This document shows positions 23,301-32,171 of a DNA stretch of 64,000 bases, piece after piece. The notes beneath the pieces were generated by a model, which was not told the origin of the DNA, did not search any database, and worked only from the letters and a program-made list of their open reading frames with translations. Source of the stretch: Neocallimastix lanati (nom. inval.) (lineage: Eukaryota > Neocallimastigomycota > Neocallimastigomycetes > Neocallimastigales > Neocallimastigaceae); assembly GCA_016946835.1 (NCBI GenBank), contig JACVTC010000065.1, positions 707,501 through 771,500 of the forward strand, given 5' to 3'. Made by a program: the position numbers and the translations under genes. Within the stretch, counting starts at the first letter, position 1. The number at the start of each line of letters is the position of its first letter.

Positions 23301-24446
23301 ATTCTTAGTCGCTAAACGTATCCTTCCACGACTAATACCTACTTCTTCATAATTTCCAGGTAATTTCTCATAAAATTTTTTTGTGATAACATTGAGATTG
23401 CTACAAGAATCAATTAGTGCTTTACCAGGAATTTCATCTACTGTTACATCAACCATGGCAATATCTTCTTCTGAGGTTTCCTTACTTTTGCTAATATAAG
23501 AGTGATCAATATTATTTACCAAAGTAGCAGCAGCAATAGTATTGTTTAATGCACCTATTATTTTCTTTTCAGGTTTTTCTAATTTTAATCCTTGACTTAC
23601 TTGACTTCTGACTTTTGGAGAAACATTGAGGAGCTGACCGAAACTAATATTACACTTGGTTTCATTCAAATCTTGTAAAACATCATATTCTTCCTGATCC
23701 TTACGCATCTTGATGTTCCTAAGCGTTCTACTAATTGTTGCTTTTTCTTTAGGCTCTTGAAAATCTATGAGCTTCTGTAATGTAATATTCTCATGACCTT
23801 CGTCATTAAGCTTTTCAGGAACTTCAATAACTTCCATTTCATTGATTTGTTTTGTTTTAATAATTTTATCGTTTTCATTATCAATTAATTTATTTAATCG
23901 TTGATGCATTTTATCACTAGTAGTACTGATGCTATTTCTTTGTTTTGAAGAATCCAGACTTTGCTTTTCTCTTATAGTAATATTATCCTCCCTTTCCTTC
24001 CTTTTTCCCTTGTTATTTCCAAAGTTAGCTCTTTCTTTATTCCGAATTTGTTTTTCTTTGGCTTTCTCAATATTTATATTAGGCTGCGCCATTATCGAAG
24101 GATGTAGTTGATTTTTATTTTTAACAATTATTCTATTTTCTATTTCCTTCTCTTTTATCTTTCTTATTGCAGGAGTTGTTATAGGGGTAGGATTATCTTT
24201 GAGACTTTTACGTTGTCTCTTTTCATTATTTTCACTAGTTTCATCGTTAGTCGTCAACTTCCTTTTTGTCGCACTAACTATAAATTCTACATCATTCTCA
24301 TTATCGGATTCTTTGTGAGTTTCATTAGTATAGGAAGCATCTTCTTTTTCTTCCTTATTATAATCATTTGTACTACTAGGAATGGATTTGTATTGTAATG
24401 AAGCTATTTTATTTTTATAGGGAGTGCTTCCTCTCCCTTTTAGTGG
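20334..24446 (-). CDS. pol: Element A Pol (PR-RT-RNase H-INT)
   Basis: An open frame in -1 relative to gag; the Pol-specific part is expected to start at the frameshift site, because there is no ATG where one would be needed (an in-frame TTG at 24257 opens a 1307-residue stretch used for numbering here). It has the N-terminal motif MAQPNI (about 55) and FGQLLNVSPKVRS, and a retropepsin motif IDSCSNLN at about 281, with Cys where most retropepsins have Gly. RT follows with WRLCVDYRKVN and FIDD at about 636, then RNase H with RTDASYEGIGG near 785. The integrase has an HHCC zinc finger (about 965-1003), core acidic residues in GLDIIGP (about 1030), TTDNGVQF (about 1093) and NGLVENRNKE (about 1127), and a C-terminal beta-barrel with PYFVGPLKVIK. 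All key residues of RT, RNase H and INT seem intact. Confidence 0.93.
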   Translation of the reverse strand, partial: PLKGRGSTPYKNKIASLQYKSIPSSTNDYNKEEKEDASYTNETHKESDNENDVEFIVSATKRKLTTNDETSENNEKRQRKSLKDNPTPITTPAIRKIKEKEIENRIIVKNKNQLHPSIMAQPNINIEKAKEKQIRNKERANFGNNKGKRKEREDNITIREKQSLDSSKQRNSISTTSDKMHQRLNKLIDNENDKIIKTKQINEMEVIEVPEKLNDEGHENITLQKLIDFQEPKEKATISRTLRNIKMRKDQEEYDVLQDLNETKCNISFGQLLNVSPKVRSQVSQGLKLEKPEKKIIGALNNTIAAATLVNNIDHSYISKSKETSEEDIAMVDVTVDEIPGKALIDSCSNLNVITKKFYEKLPGNYEEVGISRGRIRLATKNDEYSEGIIVRIPVKINDYKMIVDFRIIDDDDPFYDLLINFQTQVEHNLFIHPIRYSLCQFNSQGLIDVIAPINNNFQEEEKLVCIVRKILEDEDTNNELKKLEGLSPQEYIHDEKFLASLCKDYKDVIVKLLEENLDIIATSSEELTPSDLAPHKINLKANAKPVKQRCYRVTKFKSDIIKEELIKLIKKKLVVPSYSEWSSPVVVVPKANGKWRLCVDYRKVNDLTEKDSYTLPYIDEIFDSLDGAKIFTTMDLYSGYHQILMDEESVEITSFTTKFGNYQFKVMPFGLTGAPATFQREMNRILFPLIGKCVFNFIDDILIYSKTVEEHIQHIKQVLAIFKEHKLKINIEKCHFMQTEVEVLGHKISTKGLSPQNSKIEAIKAWKEPTNIHELRSFLGAVGYYRNFINEYAQTSAPLCKLLRKGVKYKWNNEQKQSFTKLKEKLINAPILKYPDFSKEFIIRTDASYEGIGGVLLQKDESEIEHPIHFISRSLTKAEKNYGITDLEGTALYYCITKLKPYIMGSPFRTIVFTDHKPLLGLFNNKEPNNARQTRWCLTASMLKVDIRYEQGKKNVVADALSRMKNDKEQKVLAIKTNKDDENDSLSKVIKEFIEEKFTKIDGIDYFIDGNNYRKLVTEINEKLKLILEAHHVGHEGYYKTYQRLRKSYYWNDMVNDIKRIISKCEKCQLNRPQPYPEPTENIPTEVEGPFTHLGLDIIGPLIKTGNKNQYIIVAVDYFTKWVEAEPTENITSKDIIKFLINVFARHGVPQVITTDNGVQFTSDMTKIFLDLYDVYVKFTTTYHPESNGLVENRNKEIGKLLRLLGEENKDWDEVLPSALWALRTTKNSVTKHSSFELVYGREDQQPFDIAARPTQGVNKSSDEILLEKFISHYRWTMEAAENVKNASKYWANRREEKNSMKNSKNIRIGDLVLVRNFSRSKLEPYFVGPLKVIKKQFNTVTLADPNTMIQMNRNVHLKNIVKYNSAID

Positions 24447-24452
24447 TTTAAA
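24400..24452 (-). promoter_or_regulatory. -1 frameshift site with hairpin/pseudoknot (A)
   Basis: The slippery heptamer T TTA AAC (24452-24446) lies in the gag frame, two codons before the gag stop, and pol is open in -1. After a 7-nt spacer comes a 6-bp stem AGGGAG/CTCCCT (24438-24433 with 24424-24419) and an 8-nt loop AGGAAGCA. GAAGC of the loop can pair with GCTTC at 24404-24400 across a 14-nt A-rich strand, giving an H-type pseudoknot. Geometry matches elements B and C. Function as a frameshift signal is inferred from well-known -1 frameshifting rules. Confidence 0.85.
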
Positions 24453-25336
24453 GATTTTCCACTATATAACCGTTTCTTATTTTCTTGAATAATTGCATTT
24501 AACTTAGGACAATTATACTGCAAATGTCCTGGATCGCTACAATAAAAACAGGCTTTAATGGTAAGATTTTTCATTTTTTTTGTTAAGTCCTCCAATTCGT
24601 AATCTTTATTTCTTTTTGGGCTTCTAACTTCATAATTCTCTCTTACTACCTTTCTGTTGTTTTGATAATTATTCCTGATATTTATTCTTGGGTTGACAAT
24701 TTCAGTTGAGTACTCTTTTGAGGGTCTCAAATTCATTACTCTATCAACTTTTTCGGCAATGTCAAACGCCCGATTTAAAGAAATGTCATCCTTAAGGGAG
24801 ACCTTTTTCCAAGCTTCTTCATTGTTCCTAAGAGCATCAATATAATCGAGAACACTGACTCGCTTCTTTCTTTTCTTATCTAATTTCAAATATATGGATC
24901 GGAAACGAGTATTAAAGTCTTTTACTCGCTCATTTCTTTTAATTCTTAAAGCACGGAGCTCACGAAGTAACATATTCTGGTCTTCTTTAAGACCATAAAA
25001 AGTTTCTATTGCTTCTACAATTTCCTTTAAGGAAGGATATTCATCTTTTTTCTTTTCTTCTGAATCAGATTCTTCTTCTTCTTCTTCGTCCTCACTTTCT
25101 GATTCAGAATCGGTACTGTAACTTTCAATTAAATCCTGGATAACTTCGCGAGGCTCTCCAGTAGACGTGAGTAAGCAGGCGGTAAAAATCTTTTTGGGAT
25201 CAGTAACTTCCTCAAGTTTTATCCATAATCGGATTTCTGATTCCCAAGATTTGATATCGAGATTTTCCTTTGAAATTTTCTCGATATCTTTTAATTCCTT
25301 TTTTAATTCTTTAAAATTGATTTTATTTTCAGCCAT
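24440..25336 (-). CDS. gag: Element A Gag
   Basis: About 298 residues from the chosen ATG at 25336 (MAENKINFKELKKEL); an in-frame ATG 13 codons upstream (25375) is less likely, because the related element D aligns from the MAENK position. It has a basic and acidic N-terminal capsid-like region, a strongly acidic Ser/Glu stretch (SDSESESEDEEEEEES region, about residues 80-105), conserved LRELRALRI-type helical segments, and a C-terminal CCHC zinc knuckle CFYCSDPGHLQYNC. It would form the virus-like particle and bind RNA. The frame stops just after the slippery heptamer, so most ribosomes would make Gag alone. Confidence 0.9.
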   Translation of the reverse strand: MAENKINFKELKKELKDIEKISKENLDIKSWESEIRLWIKLEEVTDPKKIFTACLLTSTGEPREVIQDLIESYSTDSESESEDEEEEEESDSEEKKKDEYPSLKEIVEAIETFYGLKEDQNMLLRELRALRIKRNERVKDFNTRFRSIYLKLDKKRKKRVSVLDYIDALRNNEEAWKKVSLKDDISLNRAFDIAEKVDRVMNLRPSKEYSTEIVNPRINIRNNYQNNRKVVRENYEVRSPKRNKDYELEDLTKKMKNLTIKACFYCSDPGHLQYNCPKLNAIIQENKKRLYSGKSLNH

Positions 25337-25454
25337 TTGAAAATTTAAAAATGGTATTAATGCTATGATATCCAATTTAAAAATATGTTTACTTTAAAAA
25401 TATATTTAATAACAAAAAAAAATAAATTTATCTTTGTTTTATACTCATATAATT

Positions 25455-25625
25455 ATGGACTCAGAAAACCCTCTGACAATCCAATTCTTTATTCCAATAA
25501 TAATTCAGACTCAGAATCTCTCTCTGAAAATCTGATAAATTAATTCAGACTCGAAAACACCCTTCGAAAATCTGAAACTAAAAAAAATAAATTCAGACTC
25601 AAAAACGCAATTTGAAAATCTGAAG
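25455..25625 (-). repeat. Leader repeats upstream of gag (A)
   Basis: Four imperfect units of about 40-60 bp, each with CAGACTC or GGACTC on the left and, in three of them, GAAAATCTGA on the right (plus-strand view). The units begin near 25456, 25506, 25546 and 25591. CAGA and TCTG can pair, so each of those units could fold into a small hairpin. A role in packaging or translation is possible but unproved. Confidence 0.6.
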
Positions 25626-26600
25626 CTTTTTATTATGAATTTTAATGTTTATTATATTCTCTTAAGCATTAATACACAAAATATGTATATCTTAATTTTT
25701 TTTTAAATTTATTTGTAGTAATAACTTCTTTATTTAATTTTATTTAATATATTTATTTCCTTTATTAAAATAATTAATATAACATAAAGCAAATTGTATA
25801 AATACTTAAATAATAATAATAATGTATATTTATTTTTATTTTTATTTCTTTTTTGTATATATTTATTATTCTATTAATTCTTTGTTATAACATTTAATGA
25901 AATATTAAATAAAAAGTTAAAATACAAGCCAAACTATATAGTGTTGAACCATCAAATATATAGCTTGTTAACCCTTCTTACAATAAGTCCCCTTAGCTCT
26001 TTATTGATAAGTTGATAATGTCGATTGTTAATTATTAAGAAACTTAATAAAAAGAAGGTAGCAATATTAAATTCTTTTTAATTTGGCTAACTTATTGTTA
26101 GTAATAAAGAAGATAATAACGTATCCTTCCCAGTATCAACAAGATCAAAACAATAAAGTATTATGTGTGGGTGTTCAACTATCCCGCGTAGAGAGTTGTA
26201 AGACAGCTTATTTATATTTTTCTTTTTAATTAAAATTTAATTAATTATATAACGAATAATAGAAAATTTAACACACACAAAAAAAAAATTTCAATTATAA
26301 AAATTTCGAAAAAAAAATTTAATTATATAAAATCATAAAAATAATACACTTATTTGAAAAATAATAATAATAATCTAATTTTATATATTCTATATATATA
26401 TATTGTACATGTATATATTAAAAAAAAAATAAAATAAACTGATAAACATAAAAAAAAATTACAATTTATTATTTAGAATTATTAATATAAAAAAAAATTT
26501 ATTTATAAAATTTATTCTTATTTAAAAAAAAAAAATTAAAAATTTGTACTACAAAAAAAAAATTTTTTTGCTTATTATTTTAATATTTATCATTAATTAA

Positions 26601-26660
<60 letters not shown>

Positions 26661-26703
26661 TATATAAATCTATATCTATGATAATACTATTGGTTAAAAA
26701 AAA

Positions 26704-26752
<49 letters not shown>

Positions 26753-26981
26753 TTTGTTCTACACTAAAGAAAAATTTAATTTATTATTTATAAAAAAAAA
26801 TTTATTAATGAAATATTTATTATTTTAATAAAAGGAAAAAAAATATATATATATTTTTATTTTATTGCAAAAATAATAATAATAATAATAATAATAATAG
26901 GCGAACAAATTTATAAAAGCCTAAAATAAAAATAAAAAAAAAAACTATATATTTTAACGTCACTTCGCAAGAATGACCAGG

Positions 26982-27047
26982 GTTTTATCAGGGATCGAAC
27001 CTGACCCACCTCTTATTTTCTGCGCGAGTGAACAAACTATCACCTGT
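26982..27047 (-). other. tRNA-like remnant in the leader of A
   Basis: On the minus strand the bases TCAGG TTCGATC CCTGA (27004-26988) make a perfect T-arm with a consensus Pol III B box. Upstream, GGTGATA could partly pair with the following TAAAACC, but the D and anticodon arms are incomplete and the total is about 64 nt. It is probably a tRNA-derived fragment (for instance the head of a nested SINE) and not a working tRNA gene. Confidence 0.35.
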
Positions 27048-27640
27048 TGAAGTGTGTAGTTGCCTTCAGCGTGAAGGTTTTATAGTTCTAGGGCGTATTT
27101 GCCTAATTGTCAAGGATTTGTTCCTTGAGATACTCGCGTTTACAATCTACAAAACCTTGCAAAATTGTAAATAAGAGTTTATGAAATTAATATCCTGCAA
27201 GCTAACACTGTCTTACTCGAATATTAACTTCGTAAATTTGTTAACTTTTTATTATTTTTTTTTTTATTATTATTTTTTTTATTCTATAATCGATAATTAA
27301 ATAAAGTTACTACAAAAACTAAAGTTTTCCAAAGTTTTTTTTTTTTTTTTTTTTTATTATAACTTTTATTATTATTAATATTAATATTAAATTATTAATT
27401 ATTATTATTTAACAAAACTTATGGATAATCTGATAGTATACCCTGTCTGACGTGCAGCTTGCCTCTTCACGGCGTCATGCCACGCGGGTACCACGGCTAC
27501 TGTATTCAATATAAAATACAGCAGTCCAGAGCCTACTAGCCCAATTACTATGTAGGTTAAACTTAGCCCGGAAATCTATATCCAAGGCTTTGTTAAATAA
27601 TTTAATTAATAAATAATATTAAATTTTATTTTTCTAATAT

Positions 27641-27658
27641 TCCCCGATATCTCCACCA
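27641..27658 (-). promoter_or_regulatory. Element A primer-binding site
   Basis: Seven nucleotides after the 5' LTR the minus strand reads TGGTGGAGATATCGGGGA, which begins with TGG as expected for pairing with a tRNA CCA tail. The implied tRNA ends ...GATATCTCCA-CCA. The same 18 bases occur at the same 7-nt spacing in element D. The tRNA identity is unknown; it is not the tRNA-Ile next door. Confidence 0.8.
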
Positions 27659-27665
27659 TAAATTA

Positions 27666-28500
27666 TGTTATGGTTCGGGTTTTATTAGAATTTTTATTTA
27701 ATTATTTATTTTCAATATTTTTCTGTCTACATTTTAATTCTTGAAAAACTTCACTTATTTATACTTTTTGAAAAAAAATAAATATGTAAAGCCTTTCTAC
27801 ATTTTGTTATCATATTTAAAAAAAATAATCTACTATTACTAATTACTTCAATTTTATATTAATTTAAATTAATTAATTCATAAATATTTTTATTTTAATA
27901 AATTTTGTTTATATAATTTTATATTATTTTTCATATACTAAAACTAAATTATTTAATATATACGAAAAGAAACAAACAAAATTTAAAAAGATTTTACAGA
28001 AAAATAAAGTTATTTTAATCAAGAATGTTAATATAATATTCTTATATTTTATATAAAATAAATTTAAAAACTATAATATATTTAATATTTATTATTAATC
28101 AATTAAGATTTGATTTTATTTGTGGGGAATAAAAAAATATTAAATAATCAATTTAAAAATAAAATAAAATACTAAAAAGAATACAAGTTTAATATTGATA
28201 CAATATAATAATAATATAATAATATATTTGAAAATAAAAATAAAATATTAATATTGATAATAAACACTTTAATAAAATAATAAAATTTAAGGTTAAATTA
28301 TAGATATTGATATTAATAATAAAAATATAGAATTATTGATAATATTTTAGAAACTTTTAATAAAAATAAAAAAAATATATTTAGAAAATATTTTAGTATA
28401 GAAAATATAGTAAAGTAATATTAAGTAAAGAATAATATACTGGATTCTAAAGTAAGTTGAAATTCTAATTAATAATCCATTATATGTTCGTTCTTTACCA
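27666..28500 (-). repeat. Element A 5' LTR
   Basis: 835 bp, apparently identical to the 3' LTR. Its outer end (28500) is followed by TAAA and then, 12 bases later, the first base of the mature tRNA-Ile (28517). Confidence 0.95.
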
Positions 28501-28516
28501 TAAAGTTTGTCAAATT

Positions 28517-28609
28517 GCTCCTGTAGCAAAGTCGGTTAATGCGTCGTGCTTATAGGGAAGTACTTTCTATGCAACGCGAAGGTCGTGAGTTCGAGCCTCA
28601 CCAGGAGCA
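28517..28609 (+). tRNA. tRNA-Ile(UAU) with a 19-nt intron
   Basis: Acceptor strands GCTCCTG and CAGGAGC with discriminator A close the cloverleaf; the T arm is GTGAG-TTCGAGC-CTCAC. The anticodon arm is TCGTG / CGCGA with loop CTTATA+A, giving anticodon TAT. A 19-nt intron (about 28556-28574) follows position 37, the canonical site, leaving a 74-nt mature tRNA. A box (TAGCAAAGTCGG) and B box (AGTTCGAGCCT) are present, and a T5 Pol III terminator starts at 28610. In yeasts tRNA-Ile(UAU) also carries an intron. It is the only tRNA gene found, and its 5' flank has received two LTR insertions. Confidence 0.95.
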
Positions 28610-29169
28610 TTTTTATTTTAAATTGTTTTATTAATATTAACCCCCAAAAAAACAAATTTAATAAAAATAAAAAAAAAAATTACGATATAATAAATTTATA
28701 TAAGGTCAAATTTTATTTTAGAATTAGTTAAGCTAATTTTTAAATAGATAGAAAATTAACTAACTTTAGTAATAATGAAAATAAATAAAAAGAATTAAAA
28801 AACCTTAATCTTTAAAACAGGAACCTGCCATCCAAAATGGATATAGCTTAGTAGGCTACCACACTGACCACTTTTCCAAATTATTATCTTTGATTGTATA
28901 ATGTAATAATTTTAAAAATTTTATTTTATAATTAATAAAACCATGCTAATAAAATAATCTCTCGTTTATTATGACTCTTAGTATCTCGCCCTTTAAGTCG
29001 AGCTCCTGTACGAATTATTTCTTGAGGGAAGTTCTATTACGAAGATTTGATATTTATGTCTTACAATGCAATTATTAACATGATCATCATTTTTAATAAA
29101 TTATTGATCCTTTATTCATGTCTTATTTATCTTATTTTTTCTGAAGAATTCTTAAATCAATTATTTATC
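28610..29169. other. Spacer 3' of the tRNA
   Basis: After the Pol III terminator there is no gene. A less AT-rich block around 28815-28880 and another near 28975-29040 may be 3' untranslated or LTR debris of the chromovirus, but no repeat partner is in the window. Confidence 0.5.
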
Positions 29170-30340
29170 TTAATTTTGATCTTCATCTATCCAGGAGTCT
29201 TCATTTGACCCTTTCCAGGAGATACGAAAGCGATTATTTACTTTATAAGTTCTTATATTAAATATTTTATCTGAAATCATATCAAAATTATTTATAGCTA
29301 AATTTAAACTCTTTCTTCTATTAATATTTCTATCTTCAAATTCATTTCTATAATAAGATTCAAGTAAAGAAACATGAAAAATTGGATGGCAATGCATATT
29401 ATTAGGTAGTTTAAGTTTATACTCTAAGGGACTAACTTTTTCAATTATTTCAAAAGGACCTATTAATTAATCGGCAAGTTTTCTTTTAACATTCTTTGTA
29501 GTAGACCCTTTAAGTAACAAACTTTTTTACCGACTTCGAAATTAGGGGAAGGAAGTCTTTTCAAATCTGCATATATTTTATAAGCTTTCTTAGCTTCTTC
29601 TAAGTTTCTTTTTGAAAATTCAATGTTACTATTAATATCTAATATCCTTTTTTCAGTTCAACTTAGTCTTTCTGAAGATGGAATCTCAGGACTAAACTTA
29701 GGATTAAAACCAAAGATTGTGAAGAATGGTGATTGATTTATTGATTGATGTAAAGTATTATTATAATCAAATTCAGGGAAAGGTAGAAAATCGACCCAAT
29801 TATTTTGCCTTTCATTTATGAAACAACGAAGATATTGTTCCATTATTCCGTTCATCCTCTCCGTTTAACCATCAGTCTCCGGATTGTTGGAGATAGAAAG
29901 AGAATGAGCAATATCAAGAAGATTATATAAGCGATTCCAAAATCCAGATGTAAATTGCGATCCTTTATCAGAAATAATAAAATCAGGAAAACCATGTACC
30001 TTAAAAATATTCGAGATAAAAACACAATCAGCAATAGAAGAAGTTGGAAGACAACGAAAAGGGATAAAATGAGCCATTTTTGTCAAACGATCAACAACTA
30101 TTATCGTAGTCATATTTTTGAACTTAGATAATTCAACGATGAAATCCAAAAAAATATCAGACCAAACTCTATCAGGAGTGGCAGAGGGTGAAAGAAGTCC
30201 ATATGGCTTGTGTCTAGAAATTTTAGATTTAAAGTAAACTTCACAAGATTTAATAAATTTTTTAACATCAAGAGAAAAATTAGGCCATCAAAAAATTGAG
30301 GCTAAGTAATTCTTGAGTTTTAGAAACACCAAAATGGCCA
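29170..30340 (-). pseudogene. Chromovirus integrase with chromodomain-like end
   Basis: The zinc-finger region reads HHGSPTAGHFGVSKTQ but the second Cys pair is damaged (CEVYF). The core has VVDRLTKMAHFIPF, SDKGSQFTS and PETDG followed by TAA (29867-29865) where Gln is expected, then TERMNG with the catalytic Glu. The C-terminus ends HPIFHVSLLESYY and FRISWKGSNEDSWIDEDQN, which fits the GPY/F end and a chromodomain-like W-K-G-x-x-x-x-S-W. In related elements the chromodomain steers integration to marked chromatin. Confidence 0.82.
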
Positions 30341-30423
30341 GCAGTAGGAGAGCCATGATGGAGTTCAAGAACTCTCGTTCGAATCGATTTTGGAACATAA
30401 ATCAAATTATTAAAGCGTTATAA

Positions 30424-31870
30424 TCATTCTTTGTCAATTACAAATTTATCAATATTTTTAATTTTAGGAATATCAAAATTATTAATAGATAAGGACGTTC
30501 TAAAGAAATTATAGAATTCATTATGCTCAAAAGTATTTAAAATAGAATTAGTCAGTCTATCATTATTAATAGTAAGACAGTTAATAAAACGACAAGAAAA
30601 ATTAAATTCATAATTAAATAAATGATCATTTCTCCTAGATAATAAGTCAGATTTACCAGATTTTTTCCCAGCTCTAAAGAAGAGATTAAAATCAAAACGA
30701 GATAAAAATTCATAACATTTAATTTGACAATGCGAAAGTATTTCCGGTTTTCTTGTAAATGTTAGGTTTTTATGATCAATATAAATAATAAAGGGATGAC
30801 CAGCACCCTTTATAAAGTGACGCAATTGTTCCAAAGCAACTTTAATAGCATAAATGGGGTTGTTTCTTTGAGACTTAGTCAAATTAGAAGAAATAAAGTC
30901 CACTGGGTGGAGTTTGCCATCAATTTCTTGAGAAAGTACAGCACCAACTGCAAAGTTACTAGCATCAGTTTCAACAATAAACAATTTATTACTATTAGGA
31001 TTAATTAAAATTGGAGCAAATATGAAAAATTCCTTTTTATTTTACAAAAGCTTTGTGTTACTCAGGTCCCTAAATGAAATGTACAATTTTACGAGTGAGT
31101 TTATGTATTGGTAAAGTTATTTTGGCAAAATTTTAATAAAAACTCTATAATAAGTACAAAGTTCAATCAATAACTAAACTTCTTTGACATTAGAAGGTAC
31201 AGGCCAATCTAAAATAGCTTTAATTTTTTTCAGATTCAGGTTTAAGACCATCTTTAGATATGATATAACCCAGGAAGGAGGCTTCCATTATGTCGAACTC
31301 ACATTTTTCTAGTTTAACGTATAAATCGTTATCTAAAAGTTTCTTTAACACTTTTCTAACATGTACATAATGCTCTTCAAAGTTATTTGAATAAATAAGA
31401 ATATCATCTATATATGAAATAACAAAATCATCTAAGTAGTCACTAAGAACATCGTTTATAAAATGTTGAAATGTTGCAGGTGCATTCTTTAATCCAAAAA
31501 ATATAACGAGTTCTAAAAGCAGTTTAATACTCATCACCTTCTTTAATTCTTTCTAAGTTATATGCAGATTTAAGATCTAACTTAGTAAAATATTTAGTAC
31601 CTTTAACTCTGTCAATTAATTCACTTATTAATGGTAAAGGATATTAATTTCTAATAGTCATTTCATTTAATTTTCTATAATCAATACATAATCTCAAAGT
31701 GCTATCTTTCTTTTTAACAAATAATACAGGAGCACCTGCAGGTGATTTGGATTTTCTAATAATTCCTTTTGCTAAATTTTCTCTAATATACTTTTTCAAT
31801 TCATCCCTTTCTGTTTCTGATAAAGGATAAATCCTAGCACATTAACCAGAAGGGAAGAAAATTTTTCTTG
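30424..31870 (-). pseudogene. Chromovirus RT-RNase H remnant
   Basis: The best preserved part of RT is GLKNAPATFQHFINDVL...YIDDILIYSN (31537-31220), with the YIDD catalytic box, ending KDGLKPESEK. Upstream RT motifs are present but interrupted by stops (for example near 31650). RNase H is open over 186 codons (30984-30424): VETDASNFAVGAVLSQ, then IYIDHKNLTF, then SDLLSRR. At least two lesions separate the blocks. Confidence 0.85.
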
Positions 31871-31895
31871 AGTCATGGTAGTTCATTAGACAATG

Positions 31896-32171
31896 TTATT
31901 CAATCCAAGGAATACCTAAAATGATATCTACATCAGGAATATAAAGTGCATAGAGTTGAATAACTTCAAAATGGTTCTTGAAATGTAAGATACACTTTTC
32001 CGTTTGTTCGTATATGGTAGAAATACCATATCCTTGTCCAGTAACATTGAAAGGTCTTTTAACTTCATTAAATTTAATTTTGTTGTTGTTAACGATCGTT
32101 GGATGAATAAAATTCAAATCGGAACCAGAGCCAATAAGAACCGTAATTAGAACTTCTTCAGTATCATTCAT
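31896..32171 (-). pseudogene. Chromovirus protease remnant
   Basis: The motif reads VLIGSGSDLNFIHP: the catalytic Asp of D-S-G is Gly (codon GGC at 32132-32130, one transition from GAC). The rest, including DIILGIPWIE, is a typical retropepsin C-terminal half. Loss of the catalytic Asp would abolish proteolysis. Confidence 0.85.

Larger units (their letters stand above)
25337..27640 (-). other. Element A long leader
   Basis: A 2.3-kb untranslated leader between primer site and gag. It has A/T homopolymers (T runs at about 26607-26657 and 26709-26746 on the plus strand), an (AAT)n tract near 26870-26900, two less AT-rich blocks with potential structure (about 26960-27240 and 27420-27600), and imperfect repeats near gag (25455-25625). 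No open frame of note. Its length is unusual for a Ty3 leader; a nested insertion (see 26982-27047) is possible. Confidence 0.7.
19476..28500 (-). mobile_element. Complete Ty3-type LTR retrotransposon A
   Basis: A 9025-bp element read on the minus strand: 5' LTR (28500-27666), primer-binding site, a 2.3-kb leader, gag, a -1 frameshift module, pol with PR-RT-RNase H-INT, a purine tract and the 3' LTR (20310-19476). The two 835-bp LTRs look identical by eye and both large frames are open, so insertion was recent and the element may be active. It is flanked by TAAA on both sides (19472-19475 and 28501-28504). It sits inside the right target duplication of the solo LTR, and its 5' end is 16 bp from the tRNA-Ile gene. 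RT-RNase H precede INT, the Ty3 (Metaviridae) order. No chromodomain is seen. Confidence 0.95.

Noticed and set aside
24108-24398. 96-codon plus-strand frame opposite the gag-pol junction of A
   Set aside because: Antisense to the conserved Pol N-terminal frame; hydrophobic composition follows from the complementary Lys/Glu/Asn codons.
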